From Podila epigama (lineage: Eukaryota; Mortierellomycota; Mortierellomycetes; Mortierellales; Mortierellaceae), in contig JAAAVE010000847.1 in the NCBI GenBank assembly GCA_015679605.1, forward strand, positions 1 to 12,814: a stretch of 12,814 nt of DNA, written 5' to 3'. Position numbers and translations under genes: made by a program. Below are positions 5,556 to 12,814 of this stretch, piece after piece (the stretch's first letter is position 1; the number at the start of each line of letters is the position of its first letter). The notes beneath the pieces were generated by a model, which did no database searches, was not told the DNA's origin, and was given only the letters and a program-made list of their open reading frames with translations.

Positions 5556-7994
5556 ATGAAAGAGTCATTCGACTATTATCGCGTCACGATCCCGGACAGT
5601 CCAGTGGACCCTCCCAAACCCAATCTCCTGTCGCAACCAAGTAACCAGCACCATGACGCGTCTACATCAATGGGTGGTGGAAGTGGTGGGATTCCAGCCT
5701 CACGTCTTCTAAAGCGTAAGAGCTGTCTTATTCTCAGTCTACCATTGGCGGTCACCCTTCTCTTCACGGCAGGAATATATTGTTGCCTCTCGACTGACAA
5801 CATCAAGTCCCTGCTTCAGTCACTCGAAAATCAGTCCATCGCGCCCGCTTCCTGGCCAAAACTTCCATACGTGTATGCAGGTGACCAACAACAAGTACAA
5901 CATCCATCGCAACAACCACCACAGCAGCCATTACAGAGGCAGTCCTTGCAACAGCAAGTGTCATCATCACCTTCCTTATTGCCAGGTTTATCATCCATCA
6001 TGTCGTCGAGACCCATCAAACACATCTACAAATCGGTTACCTTCATAAAGGGGGACATGTCCTCTCACAGCAGGAAAAAATGGCAAAGCTTTGAGGAAGA
6101 CGATGAAGATGGTGACTACGACGGTGATGATGATGGTGATGACGATGACGATGACGACGACGACGACGATGATGATAAATACAATGCTGAAGGGAATGAC
6201 AATGGCTCAATTCAATATGACAGAAACGCACAACAGCAGCAGGACTTGCTAGGATTGATTGAGGTCATGGAAGGTGACATTGTGGAGGTGGTTGTGGTCA
6301 ATCAAGAGAACGATTTCGCACCCCAATACATCCCCAGCGATAGGATGATCACTTTGGCCCGTCGTCGCGATCAGAGCGATGAAAACGATGAGAATGGGAG
6401 TGGTGAGGTTGAGGAGGATGACGACGCAGAAGACGAGGACAGACAGGATCTCTACCCGTCCAACATGGACGATGATGACGACCGCTCTCAAGATGATGAG
6501 GAGGATAGCCAGACATCGGAAGAACAACCATCAGCCGACGATGACGGGCATGGAAGCTCACATGGGAACAAAAACGCCAACAGTGACCATCGTAGTAACG
6601 GGGACACCGAGGAAGGGGATAAAGAAAAGAGCAAGAAAAAGAAGCAAACGAAAAATAACCACCAAAACACAAACACAAATCTCGGTGGTACGGGCGGCAA
6701 TGGTCCCATTTTGCTCTGCTCCTCGCGTCAATGCCTTCCTGGCCTTCGTGACTCAATCCTCGCCAAGCTTTCAGTTCAGATTCATCATGTCATGGACCAC
6801 CTTCGCAATAGCCAAGTTCTTGTCCAGCATATGGATAACACTTTGCCGCTGACCAAGGACCTTCTTGTCTCTGGTCAAACTGACTTGGTACAGAAACTTG
6901 AGGATAATATCATCAAGGATCTGCGAGACTGGGTCGATGGTGTAGGCAAGAAGAAAACCGGACCGTCATCGACATCGAGCGACAAGCAAAAGGCAGGCAA
7001 GAAGCGGGTCACTGCTGCAACAACAACTACTGCGATGACTGGAACCTCAAACATCTCGTCCGAACAACAACAACAGCAACAAGTCCACGACTCTAGTTCA
7101 GAAGAAACCAATGGCAATGTCGAAGAGGGCCTAATTACAACAGAGTCCATTGTAGAAGTCACTGTCGAGGACGAGGCTGCCTTCTTGGGTGGAGACGAGT
7201 TCGAACAAGAGTCTGGTTACGAGAACATGGACGGACCCTTTTTCACAATGGCTGGCCTTGATCTTTCAGATGCTGATGACGATGACGAGGACCATGAGAA
7301 TGATTACCTAGGCGCCCCGACGAAAAAGCAACAGGGCCAGGACAAGAAGAATGAGAAGCAAAAGCAGCAGAAGCAAGAGCAACATCAGAAACAGCAGCAA
7401 AAGCAGAATCAGAAGAAGAGCAAGAAAGCAACATCTTCGTCAGCATCGTCAGTATCATCGGCAGCTTCATCTTCTTCCACACATTCTTCTACATCCAGCA
7501 CTATTATCAAAAGCGCTAAAGCCGACGCCAGTCCCAAAGTCAGCATCAACACATCCACTCAGCGCCATGAACGCGAATACTTTCTCTCTGCGGATAAAGT
7601 ACTCATGCAACAGGAATGGTCTCGCTGGATCGCTCATTGGGTGCATCACGCAAAGCTCCTCATTCTCTCACACACGCTTGCCACAAAGACTCTCAACGCC
7701 ATGAACCAGCTCGCCGTCGCTGACGACAATGTCCCCCTTGCTGACCAACGTCATTGGTCTTGGAACCTTGACAAAGCTCTCGCCACGGTCATGGTCGCCT
7801 CCGAAATGCTTTGCGGTGGACCCTCTGATTCCAAAAACGCAGCCCAGTTCTTGTCTGCTCTCTCGCTCCCCACATCACCTTCCTCTAATACTACCCCACG
7901 GATCATGACCCTTACCCTCAATGCCCAGAGATGCATCGAGGCTTGGAAGGATGATCTCGAAGATATCTTGCAAAAGACTGCCACCACTGCCTAA
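5556..7994 (+). CDS. Single-pass membrane protein of unknown function, acidic and low-complexity (812 aa)
   Basis: One uninterrupted exon, ATG at 5556 after an A/G-only leader, stop TAA. I do not recognise the family. Residues 1-50 are short and polar and end in RLLKRK. Residues about 56-78 are hydrophobic with four Cys nearby, so type II anchoring with the large C-terminal part lumenal or extracellular is likely. Then come a Gln/Pro-rich linker (110-135), an acidic region (about 179-330) with an Asp-only run near 195-207, a Lys/Asn stretch (356-375), a helical island (about 384-465, starting CSSRQC), a second variable region with poly-Gln, Asp/Glu and a Lys/Gln tract (590-625), a Ser run, and a final helical domain (about 668-812) rich in Trp and His. 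The folded islands separated by disordered acidic linkers are the only likely conserved parts. It converges on the OPI1 gene. A soluble secreted product is less likely because basic residues precede the hydrophobic segment. Confidence 0.85.
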   Translation: MKESFDYYRVTIPDSPVDPPKPNLLSQPSNQHHDASTSMGGGSGGIPASRLLKRKSCLILSLPLAVTLLFTAGIYCCLSTDNIKSLLQSLENQSIAPASWPKLPYVYAGDQQQVQHPSQQPPQQPLQRQSLQQQVSSSPSLLPGLSSIMSSRPIKHIYKSVTFIKGDMSSHSRKKWQSFEEDDEDGDYDGDDDGDDDDDDDDDDDDDKYNAEGNDNGSIQYDRNAQQQQDLLGLIEVMEGDIVEVVVVNQENDFAPQYIPSDRMITLARRRDQSDENDENGSGEVEEDDDAEDEDRQDLYPSNMDDDDDRSQDDEEDSQTSEEQPSADDDGHGSSHGNKNANSDHRSNGDTEEGDKEKSKKKKQTKNNHQNTNTNLGGTGGNGPILLCSSRQCLPGLRDSILAKLSVQIHHVMDHLRNSQVLVQHMDNTLPLTKDLLVSGQTDLVQKLEDNIIKDLRDWVDGVGKKKTGPSSTSSDKQKAGKKRVTAATTTTAMTGTSNISSEQQQQQQVHDSSSEETNGNVEEGLITTESIVEVTVEDEAAFLGGDEFEQESGYENMDGPFFTMAGLDLSDADDDDEDHENDYLGAPTKKQQGQDKKNEKQKQQKQEQHQKQQQKQNQKKSKKATSSSASSVSSAASSSSTHSSTSSTIIKSAKADASPKVSINTSTQRHEREYFLSADKVLMQQEWSRWIAHWVHHAKLLILSHTLATKTLNAMNQLAVADDNVPLADQRHWSWNLDKALATVMVASEMLCGGPSDSKNAAQFLSALSLPTSPSSNTTPRIMTLTLNAQRCIEAWKDDLEDILQKTATTA
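6105..6178 (+). repeat. GAY trinucleotide run encoding poly-Asp
   Basis: Mixed GAT/GAC codons (with a few GGT and GAA) encode an acidic block that ends in 13 or more consecutive Asp residues within the 812-aa protein. The codon mixture suggests selection for acidity or an old, interrupted microsatellite rather than a fresh repeat expansion. Confidence 0.75.
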
Positions 7995-8285
7995 CAATTC
8001 ACACACACACATATATTCACATTCAAATACGCCCAAAGTTTAAAAAGAAAAATCCGTATAATTTAAAAAATCAATAAATCTATATTACAAAGAAAAAGTT
8101 GTGTCTGAAGGCCTATGTAAATCGAGAAGATAAAATACAACAAAGAAAGAGAAAAAGGATGGAAAGAGTCGTTCATGAAAGTCGTGCGCACGCGCGTGAG
8201 TGGTTGTGAAAGAGTGAAAAAGAGAGAGAGAAAAAGAAATATACTAGCGATACCAAATCCCTTCCGCAAAAAAAAAAAAAAGTCA
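7995..8285. other. Convergent 3' intergenic region
   Basis: Two genes end here tail to tail. On the plus strand AATAAA (about 8073) is a candidate poly(A) signal for the 812-aa gene. On the minus strand a long T-run complement (A-run near 8268-8281) lies just after the OPI1 stop. A 16-bp CG-rich alternating block is at 8183-8198. No gene is seen. Confidence 0.6.
8183..8198. other. Perfect 16-bp purine-pyrimidine alternation, Z-DNA-prone
   Basis: Every base from 8183 to 8198 alternates pyrimidine and purine and nearly all steps are CG, GC, TG or CA. The segment contains two overlapping palindromes, GTGCGCAC and CACGCGCGTG. It lies between the 3' ends of two convergent genes, where positive supercoils would meet. 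Confidence 0.55.
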
Positions 8286-11200
8286 TTAATTGGACTCTTG
8301 CTTTACAGAAAGCCCGAGGCCTGCGACCACCTCAGCACTCTCACCACGCTTCTTGCGCCTGCGTACAGAGGTGTCCTGGGTATAGGTCGACGATCCCATG
8401 CTACGCTTCAAGGGCGCGTGGCCATTAGCCGAAGCTGATGCTCGAAGACCTTCGTCGTCACTATCATCCATCACCATCTCAGTCTCTTCGGAGCCAGAGT
8501 CGTCATCGCCTGACATCACTGTTGTATGACGATAGGCATGGCGGTGATGCGATGCTGAGGTCGATGTACCTTCACTTCGACCACTTAGCCTTGGTGAAGA
8601 CTTGAGACTCCTCGAAGGTGAATGGTTTCCATTGCCATTACTGTTGCTCACTGGCGTCTGCGTTTGACGAAGAGAATATTGCTCGAGTCCAGAGCTACTG
8701 GAGGGCACCCCACCCGAACCTGGAAATCCACCAGGCATTGCACCAGGCGAGTTTGGAAAGCCTGTAGGTGCCCAAGAGGGAAGTCCCTCACTGTTGTTCT
8801 GGGGGTTCATTCCAACGTAACGGAGCTTATCCATCCAGTTCTCAGCCTTGTCTACAGAGTCCTTGAAGATGGAAGCGACCGACTTTAGCATATCCGAGGA
8901 TTCGTGAGCAAGGACAAGCACCTTGGTAGCACGCTCTGACGTCTCATTCAGAGCGGAATCTTTGGAGCGTCTATCGGAAGGGCCCAAGGAAGGTGAGCCG
9001 AGTGGGGTCGAAGGAACTGACTCGTTGTTCAGCGTCGCCCAACGGACAGGCATGGAGAGAATAAATTGACGGACGTTGATTTTGGCTTGGTCGGGCAAGC
9101 ATGCGCCAGCATAGCGGGAGACAACATTGATGACCTTGCGCAAAGTCTCTACCACCTCCTTTTTAATCGACGCCAATGTCGATGCAGCATTGGAGGGCAC
9201 CATGGCGGTGCTCTGTGACGGGTTAGCCAACGAGACCAAGAAGGCTCGCAACAGGCCAATCTGGTGGTCAATGTGCTGGACTGCGTATTGGAGCCATTGC
9301 AGACAATACTTTAAACTCTTCATGCTCTCCTCGCTGAAAATGGCCACTCCAGCGGCCGATGCCGTTCCCACAGTGGCGACGACGCCTCGCCAACCTGAAA
9401 ACTGTTGAGAGGGTGCTGTCGAAAGGGTACCGACTTGTTGCTGTTGTTGTTGTTGTTGATCTTGCTGTTGCTGTTGTTGTGGGTAGTAACCGCCTGAAGA
9501 TGGTTGACCAAACTGGAAAGATCGTTGACTAGATTGAGAATCTGAGCGCTGTCGCAAGGTGGCTATAATGAAAGAAAGGGTCATTGTTAGTTCATAGAGC
9601 CAGTTGTTGGAAAGCTATAGTTGAATGAAGTGTAAAGCGAGGGAGGGAGTGTTCAAGCTGACAACGCCACCATTACCTTCTTCATGCCTCGTGTTTCTTG
9701 AGCGTAGGACATCGAAACTGGGCCGGGTGCTGGCAACAGATGACGTGCTGTCGATACTGTCGCCTCGTGAGCGGTATGCATAGTAAGCACCGTTTCCGTT
9801 TGTAGAAGGAGTATTGCCGTTGCCATTGCTAGTGCCATCGCCATTGCTGCCCGTCTCGGGCCGAAGACTGTCATTGGACGACCGAGCCGAGTTAGTTGGC
9901 GAGGGCAGCACTTGGGCATCGTTCTTGTTTGGGTAGACCTTCTCAAACTTTGCGCAAAAAAAAGAGAAATAGGGGGAGAAAAAAGGGTGTTTTGTTTAGC
10001 CCAACTGTCTTTCCCACATGGCAATGCCGCAATAACAATGGCAGTGCACTCGCTTGCACTCGCATGCTCTACACGTATAATGTGACAAGAACGCACACAC
10101 ACACACAAAAAAAAAATAACCTCTCTCCCCAGCCATTTTTTTTTTTTCCTTTTGTTGTCCCACATGTGAGAGCGACCACGCATGAATTGTCACCGTCAAG
10201 TGATGCTCATGCATACGGTGTCTTGCGGCATAAATAGCGTCATCTGTACCTTGTCAAGTTGTCGGCAGGCGAAATCGTCTAGTTGGCCGAGCTTGGGCTC
10301 CAGTTTGTCCAATACAGGTTTGGAGAGTGACTTGACTCCAGACTCGACCAAGTCAGCGCCATACTAGAATGGGTCAATGGACAAAGGAAGGTGTTAGATT
10401 GTGACGTACTGTCGTAGTGTTGTGGTGTTGTGGCAACGATGTGGTGTATGCATGGTGTGTCTTTTGGGTTTATCTGTTTGTGCATGTGTTTGTGCAAGGG
10501 TATGTGAACATGTGTGTGTGTATGTGTGTGTGAATGTGTGCGTGAATGTCTTTGGTGTATGTGGGAGTATTACTTTTTTTTTCATTTCTAATTTTTTTCC
10601 TGTCTGCTCTCAACCTGCTCCTTTTTCATTTTTCCATCTCTTTTTTCTTTCTATCCCATGTCAGATATGAACCAACGGGAAGCCTCCGTCTTCCCATCAT
10701 GCCGACATATCTCATTCTTCATCTCTTCCAATGGTATGACAAGATAGGGCCATATCCTTGGGCGTTGTTCTCCAATAAAAAATAGGACGGCGACGAAAGG
10801 AAAAAAAAAAAACACTCGTGAAATAGGAATGAAAAGCTGGAAAAGTGCATGTGTTGTGTAAATTGATGTTGCCTGTGTGTGTTGTGTGTGTGTGTGTGTG
10901 TGTGGGAAATGTGGGTGGATTGTCTATGAGGGCCACAAAAAACAAACAGGCAAAATCGTCATGCGCAAAACGTGCGTGTGCCTCCTCACCCCAACTTCCC
11001 ACATGCCTTCCGCCCTTTCGCTGCATTATTTTGGGGAAGCAAGATGAAAATAGGCAGAGCACATGTGTCTACATCCCTTGGAATGATTGCAAGGGGTGAA
11101 AACAAACAAGACAGCCCATGGTCTATGGATAGCGATCATCGTTCTCGATCCATCCAGCCAAAAACAAAAAACCTGATACGATGCCATGCCATGCCAAGTC

Positions 11201-11793
11201 AAAGTCAAGTCAAGTCACGGTAACGTCGGCCACATGCATAAACATGATAAGCTCCGATCCAATGATGAGATGCTTAAAAAGGTCACCTCCCCAGAAAAAT
11301 AAAATAAAAAAGAAAGCAGGTGGGTTACCTTCATCACTTTGCTACTCTGTTTTCCAGACTCGTAAGCCTTCAAAGCCGAATTGACCAGGGGTAGGCTGGA
11401 CATGCGAGAGATGAAGGGTGCAGCAGGTGCAGCAGACGAGGGAGCAGAGTTGGCCATATCACCAAGGGCTTCTGCAGCAAGCTGCTCGGCAGGGTCAGGC
11501 CTCGATTTGCGTGAAGGCCGTGGACGATTATCAAACTCTTCAAACTCGTCTGACGATGCAGACGAATGGTTCTGGTTGTGGTTCTGGTTGTGGTTCTGGT
11601 TGTGGTTGTGGTTCTGGTGACCGTTAGCTGTAGTGGCTTGGCGTCCGTTGGTGTGGTTGTTCTCGTCATCCAAGTTATTGAGGTCGAAGGGATCCTGGTC
11701 GAGGTCTCTGTGGTTCTGCTCGTCGTCCGAGGGATCCTGCTGGCACAGCTGAGATATGGACATTGGCTGAGCCTTTGCCGAAGATGGCGACAT
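8286..11793 (-). CDS. OPI1: Opi1-family transcriptional regulator of phospholipid synthesis (4 exons)
   Basis: Exons 11793-11329, 10363-10250, 9947-9677 and 9562-8286 join in phases 0, 0 and 1 to give 708 aa; all introns are GT..AG (965, 302 and 114 nt). Opi1 in yeast sits at the ER, binds phosphatidic acid, and moves to the nucleus to repress Ino2/Ino4-driven genes when inositol is present. The N-terminal conserved block spans exons 1-3: AAEALGDMANSAPSS, FISRMSSLPLVNSALKAYES, then YGADLVESGVKSLSKPVLDK and LEPKLGQLDDFACRQLDKFE. The C-terminal Opi1 domain is about 335-535 (SLKYCLQWLQYAVQHIDHQI, VSRYAGACLP, RWATLNN, LAHESSDML). Between are Asn/Gly/Ser-rich (about 205-260) and Gln-rich (311-326) linkers; an HNQN repeat lies at 59-76. 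An acidic tract near 636-654 and RRRKKR at 684-689 (likely nuclear signal) end the protein. It is much longer than the 404-aa yeast protein, mainly through linkers. No canonical FFAT motif is seen. Stop TAA. Confidence 0.92.
10250..10363 (-). other. OPI1 exon 2 (114 nt)
   Basis: This short internal exon encodes 38 residues, YGADLVESGVKSLSKPVLDK followed by LEPKLGQLDDFACRQLDK, the middle of the conserved N-terminal Opi1 block. It lacks its own ATG and is flanked by TAG and GTACAG splice signals, so automated gene finding could miss it. Confidence 0.88.
10503..10545. repeat. Interrupted TG-rich repeat in OPI1 intron 1
   Basis: TG dinucleotides broken by TATG, GAATG and CGTG variants. It is a degenerate partner of the longer TG run 340 bp away in the same intron. 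Confidence 0.75.
10663..10712. repeat. Nested inverted repeat in OPI1 intron 1
   Basis: Outer arms AGATATG (10663-10669) and CATATCT (10706-10712) enclose inner arms GGGAAG (10677-10682) and CTTCCC (10690-10695) with a 7-base loop. The unpaired sides are 7 and 10 bases. The surrounding DNA is low-complexity, so this more complex stem stands out. Function unknown. Confidence 0.5.
10883..10904. repeat. (TG)11 microsatellite in OPI1 intron 1
   Basis: An uninterrupted TG run, preceded by an interrupted TG stretch from about 10874. On the transcribed minus strand it is a CA run within the OPI1 pre-mRNA. Confidence 0.9.
11568..11618. repeat. 12-bp coding repeat (His-Asn-Gln-Asn)
   Basis: GGTTCTGGTTGT units on the plus strand encode His-Asn-Gln-Asn repeats on the minus strand inside OPI1 exon 1. 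They vary little at DNA level, as expected of a slippage-prone minisatellite. Confidence 0.75.
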
Positions 11794-12246
11794 TGCGGTT
11801 GTTTGTTTGTATGAGTTGATGCAAAATTTGTCGAACGAGAGAGTCAGTGAGCAGGCAAGTGGGTGTGTGAGAGTGTATTGAGGATGGAATGAATAGAGCG
11901 ATAATTCGACGACTTGGTGTTTGGAAATAGGCGTGAATGAAAGAATGAAAGAATGAGATGAATGAATGAGCGAGAAGGAAAAGAAAGGAAAGGAAAGGAA
12001 AAAAAAAAAAAAAAGTGCAGCTTGTCTTGTCTCAAAACCACCACTCCACTCTCCACTGGCGTGTGAGAAAAATAGAAAAAAAAAATAGTTTCCCCCCCTC
12101 CTTCCTTTCCCCCATCCCAATCCCATCGACCATTTTTTTTTGTGGGGGAAGAGAGACACAAAAAGGTGTGATTTTCTTGTTTTTGCGAAAGTTCGACATC
12201 CGACCCACACACCCCACACCTGTTTGTTTGCATGTCTCTATTTCTC

Positions 12247-12296
12247 TTGTCTGTCTGTTTGTCTGTTTTTTTCTGTTTGTCTGTTTGTCTGTTTGT
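12247..12296. repeat. CTGTTTGT tandem repeat
   Basis: Octamer units CTGTTTGT or CTGT repeat across about 50 bp, broken once by a run of seven T. It lies roughly 450-500 bp upstream of the OPI1 start codon. Confidence 0.8.
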
Positions 12297-12315
12297 AGAC
12301 ATGCTCTCTCACTCA

Positions 12316-12345
12316 CTCCACTCCACTCCACTCCACTCCACTCCC
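12316..12345. repeat. (CTCCA)5 tandem repeat
   Basis: Five perfect CTCCA pentamers followed by one CTCCC variant. The minus strand is a TGGAG run upstream of OPI1. Confidence 0.88.
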
Positions 12346-12496
12346 ACTCCACATCGTTTCATCTCCACATACTATATCTCACGATCTTCCAAGCGCAAAA
12401 CAAAACGAAACAGCAAACAGTGCTGGGCAATTGTTGTGTACACAACTAACACACAAAATTACACACATGCAGAGAGATCTTGATTGCACTCACTTG

Positions 12497-12502
12497 CACA
12501 TG
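12497..12502 (-). promoter_or_regulatory. CATGTG motif (UASINO-like core) upstream of OPI1
   Basis: CATGTG on the minus strand equals the first six bases of the yeast inositol/choline-responsive element CATGTGAAAT, bound by Ino2/Ino4. The 3' four bases do not match. Two further copies in the same orientation occur at 12657-12662 and 12719-12724. Confidence 0.3.
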
Positions 12503-12654
12503 ACAACCCCCGACTTTGACGATTTCACCTTCAGCAAAGACTTTTACTTTTGTTCGTGGCTTTCCTTTCCCCTCGATTTGAAATCAATGCAAGCCACACA
12601 CTCTTGACATCTGCATCAAGAGGGATAGAATTAAAAAAAAAAAAAAAAGACTCA

Positions 12655-12730
12655 AACACATGTCCGACCAGGGACCACAAGTTTGAATTATTGGCCCCAG
12701 CGTGCTAACTGTATTTACCACATGTCAATA
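12655..12730 (-). other. tRNA-like relic flanked by 8-bp direct repeats
   Basis: On the minus strand the order CAGTTAGCACGCTGGGGCC, AATAATTC, then GGTCCCTGGTCG resembles a D arm with box A, an anticodon region and the start of a T arm of a tRNA (closest in feel to tRNA-Met or tRNA-Ile). The T loop and stem pairing are lost, so it cannot be functional. CACATGTC occurs on both sides (12657-12664 and 12719-12726), and a run of 16 T follows on the minus strand. It could be a pseudo-tRNA or the head of a short retroelement; chance similarity is not excluded. Confidence 0.3.
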
Positions 12731-12814
12731 CTCATCTCTCACTCTCATGCCCAAGCCAAGACATGGCATGAAGCTAATCATGTTTTGTCTGGCTGTCTAT
12801 TTTTTTTTTTTTTT

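Larger units (their letters stand above)
10364..11328 (-). other. OPI1 intron 1 (965 nt), CA-repeat-rich
   Basis: The donor is GTAACC after Lys155 and the acceptor is TTCTAG before Tyr156; both flanks are in phase 0 and join two halves of one conserved Opi1 block, so no exon is missing between. It is about nine times longer than the other short introns in the window. It contains an 11-unit TG run (10883-10904), more TG-rich DNA at 10503-10545, tandem GTCAA and ATGCC units near 11180-11216, and a nested inverted repeat at 10663-10712. No open frame in it looks like a real protein. Confidence 0.85.
11794..12814 (-). promoter_or_regulatory. OPI1 upstream region
   Basis: About 1 kb with no supported gene. 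The first 200 bp upstream of the ATG are pyrimidine-rich on the minus strand with TTTCC and CATT repeats and no ATG, as in a long fungal 5' leader. Beyond are an A-run (about 12000-12014), simple repeats (12247-12296, 12316-12345), a 16-base A-run (12633-12648), three CATGTG motifs on the minus strand and a tRNA-like relic. No clear TATA box was found. The window ends in a T-run. Confidence 0.55.

Noticed and set aside
5096-5644. Plus-strand open frame overlapping the ceramidase end and the start of the 812-aa gene
   Set aside because: Its content follows poly-T and GAA tracts and shows no domain; it overlaps two better-supported genes in another frame.
6379-6852. Plus-strand frame within the 812-aa gene, Arg/Thr-rich
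   Set aside because: It is a shadow of the acidic GAY-rich coding sequence in another frame.
10666-10702. ATGATGG...CTGA on the minus strand as a C/D snoRNA
   Set aside because: Only about 35 nt separate the boxes, box C is imperfect, and no terminal stem pairs correctly.
10401-10785. Plus-strand open frames in OPI1 intron 1 with Val/Cys- and Phe-rich translations
   Set aside because: They translate TG and TC/TTT simple repeats; hydrophobicity comes from base composition.
10712-11062. Minus-strand open frame inside OPI1 intron 1
   Set aside because: Composition follows CA repeats and A/T runs, no family resemblance, and the flanking exons join cleanly without it.
11262-11268. ATGATGA resembling a box C of a C/D snoRNA in OPI1 intron 1
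   Set aside because: It is on the strand opposite to OPI1 transcription, and no CTGA box D with a closing stem follows within about 120 bases.
11844-12483. Open frames on both strands upstream of OPI1
   Set aside because: All are driven by CTGTTTGT, CTCCA and poly-A/T repeats and have no recognisable motif.
1-12814. CRISPR arrays, bacterial operons, prophage or plasmid functions
   Set aside because: Spliceosomal introns, a Pol III tRNA terminator and fungal protein families show a nuclear fungal genome; no spaced direct-repeat array is present.

Overview
The window looks like nuclear DNA of a filamentous fungus, most likely an early-diverging one (Mucoromycota, Mortierella-like). That placement is an inference from the gene families, spliceosomal introns with GT..AG ends, dense A/T homopolymers and microsatellites, and intergenic gaps of a few hundred bases. 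No bacterial, viral or organellar signal is visible.

Layout from left to right: (1) 1-48 is the 3' half of a tRNA-Val(AAC) cut by the window edge, followed by an A/T-rich stretch with three 40-bp palindrome-bearing tandem repeats. (2) About 244-2350 looks like a decayed DNA transposon. A plus-strand reading frame is broken only by two in-frame stops, and it faces a minus-strand, frameshifted PIF/Harbinger-type (DDE_Tnp_4) transposase relic; their 3' ends lie about 45 bp apart. (3) 2387-3881, minus strand, is a three-exon, membrane-anchored paraoxonase/arylesterase-family protein. (4) 4070-5099, plus strand, is a two-exon alkaline ceramidase that shares a 188-bp divergent promoter with gene 3; the promoter contains a palindromic CACGTG E-box. 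(5) 5556-7994, plus strand, is a single-exon 812-aa single-pass membrane protein of unknown function, with a very acidic, low-complexity body and two better-ordered helical islands. (6) 8286-11793, minus strand, is a four-exon homologue of Opi1, the repressor of phospholipid synthesis genes, with a 965-nt first intron. (7) 11794-12814 is its upstream region, rich in microsatellites and CATGTG motifs, with a tRNA-like relic near the window end.

Three of the four intact genes point to lipid or ester chemistry at membranes: Opi1 (phospholipid gene control), alkaline ceramidase (sphingolipid breakdown) and a paraoxonase-like esterase/lactonase. Whether this proximity means co-regulation is unproven. 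The ceramidase and paraoxonase genes do share one short promoter.

The exon joins were worked out by hand. For Opi1 (708 aa), ceramidase (304 aa) and the second paraoxonase intron, both reading phase and family motifs agree across the junctions. The first paraoxonase intron is less certain at its acceptor. The least explained items are the two-stop reading frame at 244-1602 and the 812-aa membrane protein.
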